Positions 39,401-48,300 of a stretch of DNA of 64,000 bases are shown piece after piece. The notes beneath the pieces were generated by a model, which saw only the letters and a list, made by a program, of their open reading frames with translations, had not been told where the DNA came from and did no database searches. Origin of the DNA: Bizionia sp. (GTDB lineage: Bacteria > Bacteroidota > Bacteroidia > Flavobacteriales > Flavobacteriaceae); contig JAHDHI010000008.1 in NCBI GenBank assembly GCA_020631395.1, positions 1 through 64,000 on the forward strand, in the 5' to 3' direction. Each line of letters opens with the position of its first letter. The stretch's first letter is position 1. The position numbers and the translations under genes were made by a program.

Positions 39401-40142
39401 AGGATTGGGAGGATTGGGAATAGCCATGGCAAAGGACATTTTGAAACATAACAATGATACGACTATCATTCTCGTTGGAAGATCGATACTGGATAAGACC
39501 AAGAGTGAAAAGATTAGAGAATTGAACAACGAATCTGGCCAAGTCGTATACTATGAATCTGACATTTCCAATGAAAAAGAAGTGGAAACACTCATTCAGA
39601 GAATCCTTAAAACACATAAGAAACTGGATGGTATCGTCCATTGTGCTGGGGTAATCAGGGACAACTACATAATGAAAAAGACAATAGAGGAAATCCAAAC
39701 GGTCTTCGAGCCTAAAGTATACGGAGCGAAATATTTGGATGAGCATACCAAAGCCGTCTCATTGCGCTTTTTCCTTTGCTTTTCATCATTGCACTCTTTG
39801 GGAAACCCAGGGCAAGCAGATTACGCAATGGCAAATGCCTACTTGGACGGGTTTGTCAGAGAGCGAAACATCGCAGTGAATTTAGGCATGCGTTCAGGCA
39901 AATCCATAGCTATGAATTGGCCATATTGGGAAAGCGGAGGGATGCAATTGTCCGAAATAGCCATAGACCTCATGAGAGGAACCAAAGGATCAATCCCCAT
40001 GCCAACAACAATGGGAACCGAAATATTGCATTATGCATTGCAAAATGGGCTAGAACAAGTTTTTATCGACTTGGGAGATTATGACAAGATAATAAAGCAA
40101 CACGACATTCACTTAAACAAAGAAGCTATAATGGCTACTTGA
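33480..40142 (+). CDS. Trans-AT PKS: LnmK-like loading domain-ACP-KS-ACP-KS0-KR
   Basis: 2220 aa, no AT domain. Residues about 10-290 match the LnmK/Pnap_2097 acyltransferase-decarboxylase family: MPQLLWGGLSENWLLKELGD, RLYASF (Tyr56 a candidate catalytic residue), GVGLLYFASYPKINDKCE, SRDIHYYGN. ACP: Ser359 in GIESI. KS1 about 417-850 with Cys584 (DTACSSS), His719 (EAHGTGT), His766 (NIGHLEA), then the trans-AT flanking region ending LPTYPFAKQHYW. ACP: Ser1075 in GIDSI. KS2 from about 1163 with Cys1325 but Glu1461 in place of the first catalytic His (EAEANG), so probably non-elongating. KR about 1965-2140 with GGLGGLG, Tyr2115 in QADYAMANAY, and a B-type-like Asp in GVIRDN. The module ends without an ACP; a free ACP follows. 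Confidence 0.93.
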   Translation: MSLERKYKLNMPQLLWGGLSENWLLKELGDVHWQQITNALNTSSDQLTDSRGERLYASFVRLHWSGANISHFSENDGLKLKSELSRYGSKMFFSETEGIGDTGKFKANLMSVFSTREASDNTKLKKGALKAEIDSDAVKLHAKLPAVAKEYLENKGEIFDENNQIRPEGVAPFIYQQEYIIDAYDDINGVGLLYFASYPKINDKCERNYVKDRYDLKGDWLEVAGVVSRDIHYYGNANSGETLIYELNDLEQDGDKVTLHSTLYRAKDQQLIAKVYTIKQLVDSSVLKKKANINAEKQDDLKKGQFNAQEKAEATSRTNALTDMDKETLNAIVIGFLKSMLDVKELARDTKLNDLGIESIIYQELSEHLYENYKIDSNPSRFYGTSTVDTLTDYLLGKEATTITSKTNAYDTSKQEDIAIIGISGRFPGAPDVNTYWENIKNNNDSITEVSKDRWNWESFNDDTKKTTRSKWGGFIDGIGNFDPLFFGISPYEAELMDPQQRITLEGVYGALEDANIKPSKLKGTNAGVYIGVSGSDYAHLAREARKGTIEAYDAIGTANSILANRISYLLDVHGPSQAIDTACSSSLVAIDQAVRSIKNGTSEVAIAGGVNVILRPELTISYSQAGMLSADGKCKTFDDNANGYVRGEGVGIVVLKSLTKAQEDGDYIYGTIKGSAVNHGGNANTLTSPNPEAQKALLVEAYTSGNVDPRDVSYVEAHGTGTPLGDPIEIEGLKLAFETLYKENNIQPSKKNYCGIGSVKTNIGHLEAGAGIAGLIKVLMCMKNETLPGNPNLEFQNKYIDLDSSPFHLRKETTEWNVEKDKKRIAGVSSFGFGGVNAHVVLEEYKNKKKVYKSTTPVLMILSAKNSDRLREKATSLKDHLVSNENVNIYDLAFTLQYGREEMEERLAFEAKSIEEVISKLDEYVSGRNGSLAVGNSRKENCDFLLEGEAGQAYMDIVISKKEYALLAQLWIKGVELDWNFLYGKTTPNKIELPTYPFAKQHYWVAKTEIEASGVFDEEVSKEEEHTLELIEEIEETIDERVKIFLMSVLKKVLKLEEKDIDFTIDIGDYGIDSIMSGIMIADLREVVSEIPPLLFLEYRTFNDIVDYLATDFSENFKSINQSRKVIKDALEVVGEELTSIKEDVLDIPRREPEMADKKTSDMAIVGINGILPKSDDAIHFFEHLDKGRSLTENIPQKRLDLLGLKEEERKRIEGFYGGFIDGIEYFDYKKFKFTKEEAIQIDPQLRKLMESVWNAIGDSGYKIKDFQKKETGVFVATTGNSGYLDVMKKNGDNYEVETPALYANRLSHVFNLKGPSEIVDTACSSFIAAMERASQAFERGDCKQAIVATATLNLSSHELGKEDLTGIYSKNGETKSFSEDADGFVRSETIGTIILKPLEDAEQDGDYIYGVIKGIGVYHGGKSPLKWNSPNIKGQKKAIEKALKQAQIDPLTVDYIEAEANGVSFVDTSEMVSIQSVYGNCFKTPLNGIKDKTIYIGSLKPLMGHAETSSTFPCLLKLIASTQKKKLYGVKGLEEINGAIKEEDHFSILKKDIDWPMTSEKKGNPKRMAMNCLGIGGVNTHLIFEEYQNKSNGDQKEAGFSFIFSDESEKQLTILLKQFLKTIPQLRSLMGELDILNRLEHTLQQGRSHESCRLAIVTNTLDGLMDGIERWLANDEQWHDGNTCFYKGNETTEVDKSLIAQAMEQKDLKSLLAYWVKGATINWNALESHSNSKRIPIPTTTLKTTYCWPFEIGTSTVENPVKMKQISVQGTPPIYELIKGQTESPYKIKEDSLFLFGLKWKEDFASKRSSKEEVEQHGILCYFDDEIVKDHKGLAIPKPREYDEKSFTSLVNEVFLYIQGVVKQKPRHKVAIQIVLPSSCMNNSYGLAGLVHTCRQESTRIKPQLIFVDASVSKERLMEITNENLTALESDRIIKYENNIRHVEYATPTNIIDNPINLKKTYEDGDVILITGGLGGLGIAMAKDILKHNNDTTIILVGRSILDKTKSEKIRELNNESGQVVYYESDISNEKEVETLIQRILKTHKKLDGIVHCAGVIRDNYIMKKTIEEIQTVFEPKVYGAKYLDEHTKAVSLRFFLCFSSLHSLGNPGQADYAMANAYLDGFVRERNIAVNLGMRSGKSIAMNWPYWESGGMQLSEIAIDLMRGTKGSIPMPTTMGTEILHYALQNGLEQVFIDLGDYDKIIKQHDIHLNKEAIMAT

Positions 40143-40286
40143 TCCAACAAAAAAATAAAAATACATAAGTGTTTGAGAACCAGTTTAAAATTTGGTTTTC
40201 CTGGGACAGCTATGTCTTTTGCTCATATGGACAGGAATAAAATCAATACCAAAAATAGATCAATTAATAATTAAAAATCATCAAGT

Positions 40287-40556
40287 ATGAATGAATTAGA
40301 AGAACAAATCAAAGAGTATTTGACTAGTAAGTCAGCCGAACTATTAAGCATTGAGCCTTCTGCCGTGGAGTGGGAATCGGACATCGATGAATATGGTTTC
40401 GAATCCATGAAGATCAACAAGCTGTGCGTGGACATCAACAAAACATTTGGAATCGAAGTACGACCAGCAGTTTTATTGGAGTATACCTCATTGGCGGAGT
40501 TTAGTGACTATTTGAAAAAAGAGCACTACTCCAAAATGGAAGAAGTCCTAATGTAA
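40287..40556 (+). CDS. Free-standing acyl carrier protein
   Basis: 89 aa. Phosphopantetheine attachment Ser in EYGFESMKINKL (residue about 39), acidic first helix region, and a C-terminal TSLAEFSDYLKKEH helix. It lies between a PKS that ends in a KR with no carrier and a JmjC-like oxygenase gene, so it may complete that split module and present the chain to the oxygenase. The 144-bp gap upstream is A/T-rich with a weak AACCA/TGGTT hairpin near 40180-40199 and no gene. Position-based role is inference; the carrier protein call is firm. Confidence 0.92.
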   Translation: MNELEEQIKEYLTSKSAELLSIEPSAVEWESDIDEYGFESMKINKLCVDINKTFGIEVRPAVLLEYTSLAEFSDYLKKEHYSKMEEVLM

Positions 40557-40617
40557 TCCCCGCATCTCTAACCAACAGAGCAATAGAAATATAAATGTAT
40601 AATTAAAACAAATCACA

Positions 40618-41844
40618 ATGAGAAAAGAACTTGATATTAACGCGTTCGAATACGATGGTGATCAACAACGCATTTTGGAAAATGCCAAGTACCTTTACTT
40701 GGACGATGCAGAAATGGTTGAACACTATTCGTATGTTCAAATGAGACATCAATTGACTTCTACCAACTATGCACTAGATGCAGAGAAGGAGTTTATTAAG
40801 AATAAGTTCGAGAAATTCAAGAAGGAATGCAAGGACTTTGACAAAATCGATTACAAAAAATCTCATATAAAGATCAAGGCATACAAGCCAGAAGAAATCG
40901 ATCAAGAGAAGTTGACAAAGTTGTTGTGTGATCCAGGAGCACCTCCAGTAGTCATCAAAGGATTGATGAAAGATACCAAGGCTGCAAAATTATGGAACCA
41001 TTCCTACCTGATGGAAAACTACGGAGACGTAGAATTGTTTGGTATGGATTACTCTAAAAACGATGGAGCAGACAAGAACATTGGTTTTGGGGAAGGCGCC
41101 AAGAAGGTAACGGCAAAATACGTTTTGGAAAACCAATTGGATCCAAAATCGAAAGAGACGTTTTACATCAACAACTCTGTGGACTTTTTTAACGCTTATC
41201 CTGAACTGTTGGAAGACGTAGGAGTAAGTAAGTTGAATGATATGGTGGATAACATCGTCAAGCCTTTGTTTCCTCAATTGTTCATCGGGAATTTCAAGAC
41301 TTGGGGAACAGATTGGCACATTAACAACGACGTAAGTGCAACTTTTGGAATTTCAGGGACAAAGCGTTGGTTCTTCATGGATCCATTGCACGCTTATTCT
41401 TTGCAAATCGTGCCAACACCACATACACCAGCAGGAATGTTGTCATCTGCATTTGTAGGAGGGTCGACAAGCATTAGATATGATTTGGATTATCATGTGT
41501 TGCACAACCCTGTATATGCATACATTCCAAAATACTATTACGATCAAGAACCGGGGGATGTGATTTTCTTTCCAAAATGGTGGCCACATTCAATCATAAA
41601 CCAATCACCATTGACGATTATGGCCAATCAACGCTATACAGAGGTGAATTTGGAAGAAAACACCAAGTCGTTCGATACGGCAATCAGAATGCCATTGTAC
41701 GAAAACATCTTGAGATCAGATCCTAGATATCGTGATTACAACTTCAAGATCTATCAATCGCTTCAAAATGAAGAAATCATCACAGGTGCTACTTACTTCG
41801 GTCGCGAGAAAGAAGAGGAAAAAGAATTAGAAAACGCAGAATAG
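40618..41844 (+). CDS. JmjC/cupin-like (FIH-type) oxygenase family protein
   Basis: 408 aa. A cupin_8/JmjC-like core: PGAPPVVIKGLMKDTKAAKL, then WGTDWHINNDVSATFGISGT followed by KRWFF, and FFPKWWPHSIIN. Aligned by eye with FIH, His234 and His324 match the metal-ligand histidines and the Lys of TKRWFF matches the 2-oxoglutarate-binding Lys, but the Asp of HxD is Asn236 (HIN). Family members hydroxylate proteins or small molecules with Fe(II)/2OG. The Asn replacement leaves activity open. It follows the free ACP by 61 bp, and the C-terminus is highly acidic (REKEEEKELENAE). It may hydroxylate the ACP-bound chain (inference). Confidence 0.82.
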   Translation: MRKELDINAFEYDGDQQRILENAKYLYLDDAEMVEHYSYVQMRHQLTSTNYALDAEKEFIKNKFEKFKKECKDFDKIDYKKSHIKIKAYKPEEIDQEKLTKLLCDPGAPPVVIKGLMKDTKAAKLWNHSYLMENYGDVELFGMDYSKNDGADKNIGFGEGAKKVTAKYVLENQLDPKSKETFYINNSVDFFNAYPELLEDVGVSKLNDMVDNIVKPLFPQLFIGNFKTWGTDWHINNDVSATFGISGTKRWFFMDPLHAYSLQIVPTPHTPAGMLSSAFVGGSTSIRYDLDYHVLHNPVYAYIPKYYYDQEPGDVIFFPKWWPHSIINQSPLTIMANQRYTEVNLEENTKSFDTAIRMPLYENILRSDPRYRDYNFKIYQSLQNEEIITGATYFGREKEEEKELENAE

Positions 41845-41864
41845 CCAATACCAAAACGAATATT

Positions 41865-42239
41865 ATGAAAAGTAAAGAATATTTATTGAATCTAGGATTC
41901 TTCTATTCTGTGATCATTCCAGAAGAAAAGAAATGCTACATATTGAAAGGGAAAGATTTTGAGCATTCAGATGTTCAAAACTTCATCAACAATGAAACTA
42001 TGGATTATTCTCAATATGAATCCACTGGGTTTCCTTACGACGGAGGAGAAAGCTGGACTAGTTATCTAGAAGCACAAAACCCGGTAACCTATACTTCGGA
42101 AAACGATTTGTCCGAAGAAGATTTCATAGAGCGCCTGTCTGCTAGAAAGAACACGGACGGACTTATTCTAGCCATAAAAGATCCAGCAAAGGAGAAAGTG
42201 AAAGTCTTTAGAAAGAACATGCAATTATTTCATGGTTAG
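41865..42239 (+). CDS. Unknown protein in the PKS operon
   Basis: 124 aa, not recognised. No signal peptide, transmembrane segment or carrier-protein Ser motif. Composition is acidic and charged, with GFFYSVIIPEEKKCYILKGK, a Y/G-rich stretch STGFPYDGGESWTSYL and FIERLSARKNTDGLILAI. It lies 20 bp after the JmjC-like gene and 66 bp before the second PKS, so it is almost certainly cotranscribed. Possibilities include a tailoring accessory factor or a partner of the JmjC protein; sequence alone does not decide. Confidence 0.7.
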   Translation: MKSKEYLLNLGFFYSVIIPEEKKCYILKGKDFEHSDVQNFINNETMDYSQYESTGFPYDGGESWTSYLEAQNPVTYTSENDLSEEDFIERLSARKNTDGLILAIKDPAKEKVKVFRKNMQLFHG

Positions 42240-42305
42240 TCTAAACTAAATTAAGTGAAGAGGTAAAAGTCGTTTAGATAACGCAAACGTAAGAATACAT
42301 AAGAT

Positions 42306-45300
42306 ATGTCACAGAAAGAAGAAAATAACAACGCACCTAATAAAAAATCCATTGCAATTATCGGTATGTCTGGTGTTTTTCCAGAATCTGACTCAGTAGA
42401 GCATTTTTGGGAAAAATTGGAGAATCAGGAGAGCTTGATCAAAGACATTCCAGATGATCACGACCCAAAAGCATCGTTACAGGCAAAGCGAGGAGCATTT
42501 GTTGAAAATCTTCAAGGATTTGATGCAAAGTTATTTCACATAATAGGCAAAGAAGCCAAGTATATGACTCCTCAACAGCGAAAGTTATTGATGTCCGTTT
42601 GGCATTTGTTCGAAGACGCTTGTATTTTACCTTCTTCACTTAAAAATAAAAAGGTGGCCGTCATTGTGGGCAAGGAAGTTAATCCTTATATGGAATACCT
42701 TACCAAGGCTCCAGTAACAGCCTATTCGTGCCTAGGAATGGCACAGACGTATTTGCCTAATCGCATATCCAATTATTTTAACTTGAAAGGTCCTAGCTAT
42801 TGCATCAATACATCTTGTTCAAGTGGGTTGACTGCGTTGCATCATGGAAAAAAAATGTTGCAAAGTGGAGAAGTCGATTATGCCATAGTTGCAGGAGTTA
42901 GTTTGATATATGGAGAAGAATGGACAAGATCCTTCTTTGGAGGATCGCAATCAATGGGGTTGATGTCGACAACAGAAGATGGCGGAAGTCCTTTTCAAGA
43001 GAAGGCATCAGGATTTACACCATCGGAAGGGGTGGTAAGTTTGTTGTTGAGGCGAAGTAATGAGGCAATAGACGATAAAGACAACATACATGCCTACGTA
43101 TTAGGTTCGGAATCCAGCCATGTGGGAGGTAATGGAAACATTGCTTTTCCAGATTCTGGACAACAAAGCAAAACCATAGTGGCAGCTTATGAAGATGCAA
43201 AAATAGATCCAGCAACCGTTACGCACATAGAAGCGCATGCAGCGTCTTCAATATTGGCAGATTCACAAGAAATCAAAGCGTTTAAATTGGCAGATAGGCA
43301 TTTCGGAAAAGCTTTGGACAAAGAGACTGCAAAACCGTGTAAGATAAGTTCGTTAAAACCCAACATAGGACATATGCATGCAGCATCTGGACTAGCATCG
43401 GTTATTCGGTTGATCTATTCATTCAAAAATCAAAAGAAATTAGGAATAAAGAATTTCGAAGCTTTAAGCAAAGAAATCAAATTAGAAAAAACACGCTATT
43501 ACATATCGGCAGAAACTGAAGAATGGCCGAGATTGATAGACGATAAAAAACAAGAGATACCAAGACGTGGAGCTGTTAACAACTCTGGAGGAGGTGGAAA
43601 TGTCATCCATGCCATTTTGGAAGAATACATTCCTGGAAAAGAAGACGTTTTAGCAGAAAGACCAAAAGAAGGAGTTTACTTTTTGGCATTGTCATGTACA
43701 GAACCTACACAATTCGTTCCTTATGCAGAACGTATCAAGAATTTCTTGGAGAAAAACAAAGATTGCGATGAGCAACAATTGGAATATCAATATCTGGCAA
43801 GCCGTAAAGAATTAAATCAGCGCATTGTTTTTAGGTATAAAAACATAGAGGACTTAATAGGAAAATTGACCAAGTTTACTCAATCTGAAGGGAAAAGAGG
43901 ATACTATGTAAATGGAAACCACAAAGAAGAATTGAGCCTAAACGAAATATTTTTGAAAAATGGAAAGGTCGTGGAGTTCCTCAATGATTTGAATGAAAAT
44001 CAGGATAAATCATTTTTATTCGATTTATGGGCCAAAGGTTACGAAGCCCCAATTCATAAATACTATGAAAAGGTATCGATGCCTAAACTTTCATTGCCAT
44101 GTTACCCATTCAAATTACAAGATTACTGGTTGGACGTATATGCTGGCAAAGAGATGGATGTAGAAGAAACAACCAACGATACAATGGTTGAAACTGAAAT
44201 CAAACCCAAAATGGAAGAAACCGAAGACGTAGAGAGGGGGGGCATTTTGGAATCAACAGTTCTTCAAAAGGAAGTTGAAGGTTTCTTGTTGAAAACCGTT
44301 TCGGAGTTGTTGGATGTATCTGTAGACAACATTTCAATAGAAGAAGAAATAGGGGATTATGGATTCAATTCGGTAGGTCTTACGGAGTTTGCCAATGTAT
44401 TGAGTGAAAATTATGATATAAAGGTAATGCCAACTCTTTTCTACAATTACCCTACAATACAAAAGTTAACGGATTTCCTAATAGAAGAGTATGGGGAGGC
44501 ATTGGCAAAAAAACATAAGGTAGCAGTAAAAAACACAATGGCTGCAGCTGTGGAACAAACAGCTGAATCAACAAGTATCAAAGATGTGAAAAAAGCATTT
44601 GCCGCTTGCAAAAAAGAGAGTTGTGCAGTTCGAGCATTGGCGAAAAAATCAAATGAACCAATTGCCATCATAGGAATGAGTGGGAGGTTTCCTGGCTCTC
44701 CAAATGTAAATGCATTTTGGGAAAATATAAAAGCAAACAAGGATTTGGTGACCGAAATTCCAAAGGATCGTTGGAATTGGAAAGACTATTATGGAGAAAC
44801 AGCAGATGAAAAGAGAAAAACTACTGCAAAATGGGGAGGGTTCATTGAAGATATAGATAAATTCGATCCGTTGCACTTTAGCATATCTCCCAAGGAAGCA
44901 GAGCTTATGGATCCTCAACATAGGTTGGCGATAGAAGAAGCTTATCATGCATTGGAAGATGCAGGATTAAATCCCAAAAGTCTATCTGGAACGGATACAG
45001 GAGTGTTCGTAGGAAGTTATTTTGATGACTATGCTACGATGATAGATCGTAGCCGAATAACAGATTCACAAGTCATTACCGGGTTGTCACAATCCATGGT
45101 CGCCAATCGCATTTCTTATTTGTTGGATTTACATGGCCCCAGCGAAACGATAGACACTGCATGTTCAAGCTCATTGGTAGCCATAAAAAGAGGAATAGAA
45201 AAAATACAAAAGGGAGATTGCAATGTGGTAATTGCTGGAGGTGTAAGTCTAGTCTTGATGCCTGACCTGTTGTTCCCCTTGAGTCAAGCAGGTTTTTTGA

Positions 45301-48300
45301 GTAAAGAAGGGCGTTGTAAGACATTCGATCAAAGTGCCAATGGATATGTAAGAGGAGAAGGAGTAGGAATGGTAGTCCTTAAACGATTGAGTCAAGCCAA
45401 AGCTGATGGAGATCAGATTCATGCAGTAATACGTGGTGCATCGGAAAATCATGGAGGAAAAGCAAACACCTTGACGTCTCCGAATCCCAATGCACAAAAG
45501 GACTTATTGATAAAAGCATACAAATCGGCGAAAGTAGACCCTAGTCAAGTAGGCTACATAGAGGCGCATGGAACCGGAACACCTTTGGGAGATCCAATAG
45601 AGACCGAAGGTTTAAAGTTGGCGTTTAAGGCGCTTTACAAGGATTATAAAAAGAATTTTCCGACTACGCCTCACATCAGGTTGGGAAGTGTGAAGACGAA
45701 CATAGGACATTTGGAACCAGCTGCAGGAATAGCAGGGATCATAAAGGTCGTGCAATCCTTAAAGCATAAGACCATTCCAGGGAATCCACATTTAAAACAA
45801 CCAAACGAATATTTGGATTTGGAGAATAGTCCTTTCCAATTGCAAAGGGAAACCACTCACTGGCATTCGGAAAGTGGGCAATCTAGAGTAGCTGGAATTA
45901 GTAGCTTTGGAGCAGGAGGAAGCAATGCCCACATAGTCTTGGAAGAATATATGGAGGAGGATAAGCCATATGAAGGTAGAGGAACAACTGTTGTTGTATT
46001 GTCTGCTAAAAATAAAGCAAGGCTGAAACAGCAAGTGCAAAATTTACTTGACCATATAAATGAAAATACATCTGAGAGTGTATATGACATAGCCTATACA
46101 TTGCAAATGGGGAGAGAGGCAATGGAAGAACGTTTGGCGATTTCCATAAATGATCTTCAAGAATTGAAAGCAGCATTGGAAAACTATATGAAGGGACAAG
46201 TAGATGGCTTTTTACAAGGAAATACTCGAAAAAGCAATACATCTGTAGACAATCGACAATTGCAAATGGCAATACGAGGCCTGGATATGAAAATGTTGGC
46301 TGAATATTGGACAAAGGGAGTAAGCATAGATTGGAAGCAGCTCTATGATATGAGAAATCTTCCAAAGGTAGTTTCCTTGCCAACCTATCCCTTTGCGAGG
46401 CAACGCTATTGGATCCCTGAATCAACAAAGGGAATGGTCGAACAGCCAAAGGAGGTTCTTGAAAGTTCAGAACCAAATAAGACCATTGAATTATATAGGG
46501 AAACTTGGAATGAAACAAATATGTCATCCAAGAGTTTCCCTGAAGGACTCGTTTTGATTTTAAATGGCAATGGAGAAAACAGAATGCTAGTCTCCGTACT
46601 GAAGGAAAGAATCAATCAAGCAATGATCGTAACACCATTGGAATTGGATGACATTTCTTTCAAGGCAATAAGAACAGTGATCGATTTGGGTGTGACGTCT
46701 ACAATGGATTATGCTTGGGTGGAAATTTTGCAAAAGGTCATCGATGTATCGAAACAAGAAAAAATAAATCTGGTACAAGTTTCAAGAGAAGGGAAAAAGG
46801 CTATAGGAAAAGGATTGTATCAAACACTTGGAGCAGAGTATGGAAAGGTATCAAGCATAAGTTTGGAGCTGGATGAGACAACTACGGTAGATTCTGATGT
46901 GGAAGCCATTATGGGCATACTTTCTAATGTTACAAATAACGTAAGAATTAGGTTTAAGAAAGGGAAATGGGAAATACCTTCTTTGAAACCCATTACTTTA
47001 AATACAAAAGTAAACATTGCAGGTCCAATATTGATTACAGGAGGAACTAGAGGGCTGGGAATGGCATATGCCAAGCATCTTGCCAAGAACCATCAAGTGA
47101 AACAACTTGTATTGTTGGGAAGGCAAGAATTTCCGCCAAGGGAAGAGTGGGACATCTACATCAAAGAAGAAAATGTGTTGACGCAAAAAATCAAGGATAT
47201 GTTATATCTGGAAAGTTGTGGTGCACAAGTAAAATTGATAAGCCCATCGCTGATAGATAAACAGGCTTTGGAAGAGTCCCTATCTCAAATAAAAGAAGAA
47301 TGGGGATCCATTAAAGGTTTAGTACATTGTGCAGGTTTGGTAGATATGGAAACACCTGCATTTATCAGAAAGCCGATAGAAACCATCAAGAAGCTTCAAG
47401 AACCAAAGGTGTTGGGGCTTGACAATTTGTATGACGTTTTAAAAGCACATAATGTGGATTTCGGAATTTTATTCTCATCCATTTCTGCATTGGTGCCACA
47501 CTTGGGAGCTGGGCAATGCGATTATGCAATGTGCAATGCATATTTGGAAAGTTTTGCAACTGTACATCATAAGGAAGGGTATAGGAGCATCCAATGGCCT
47601 AGTTGGAAAGAAACTGGAATGGGGGAAGTAACAGAAGGCATCTACAGAGATTTGGGCTTATTGTCGTTAACCAATGAAGAAGGAGCAAAAATCATAGATC
47701 AGGTCATTGGTCTCAAAAAAGAAGATGGCATCCCGACAATAGCACCGATGGTTTACGATGAACGAGAATTTTCAGTTGAAAACCTATTGGAAATTCCAAA
47801 ACAAACCATACAAGCAAGTGTCGAGGTAACGAAAACCGATAGCTCGGAGGTAAGTACTTGGGTGACGATCCAAATAAGCGAGGCTTTGAAGCTACCTGCA
47901 GATATAATGGAATTGGACATACCATTTCAAGAGTATGGAGTCGATTCCATCTTATTGGCCGATTTGGTCAAACAATTGGAAAAGCAATTGGGAGGTAACG
48001 TCAGCTTGTCTCCAAGTATCATATTGGAACACCCTACGGTAGGAATGTTAAGTGAATATTTGACAACACACTACAATGATGCGCTATCCAATGTATTGAA
48101 CAAGAAAGTAACATCAAAGAATGATGTAATTCCTACCGAGAAGAAAATAACAGCTAATGTCATTTCAGAAAGCATTCAAAAGAGGAACCCTAACGAGCCC
48201 ATAGCAATTGTAGGTATGGCTTGTCATTTTCCAGATGCGAATAACGTAGGAGATTATTGGGATAACCTTGAAAGTGGAAAAGATAGCATCAAAGAAGTCC

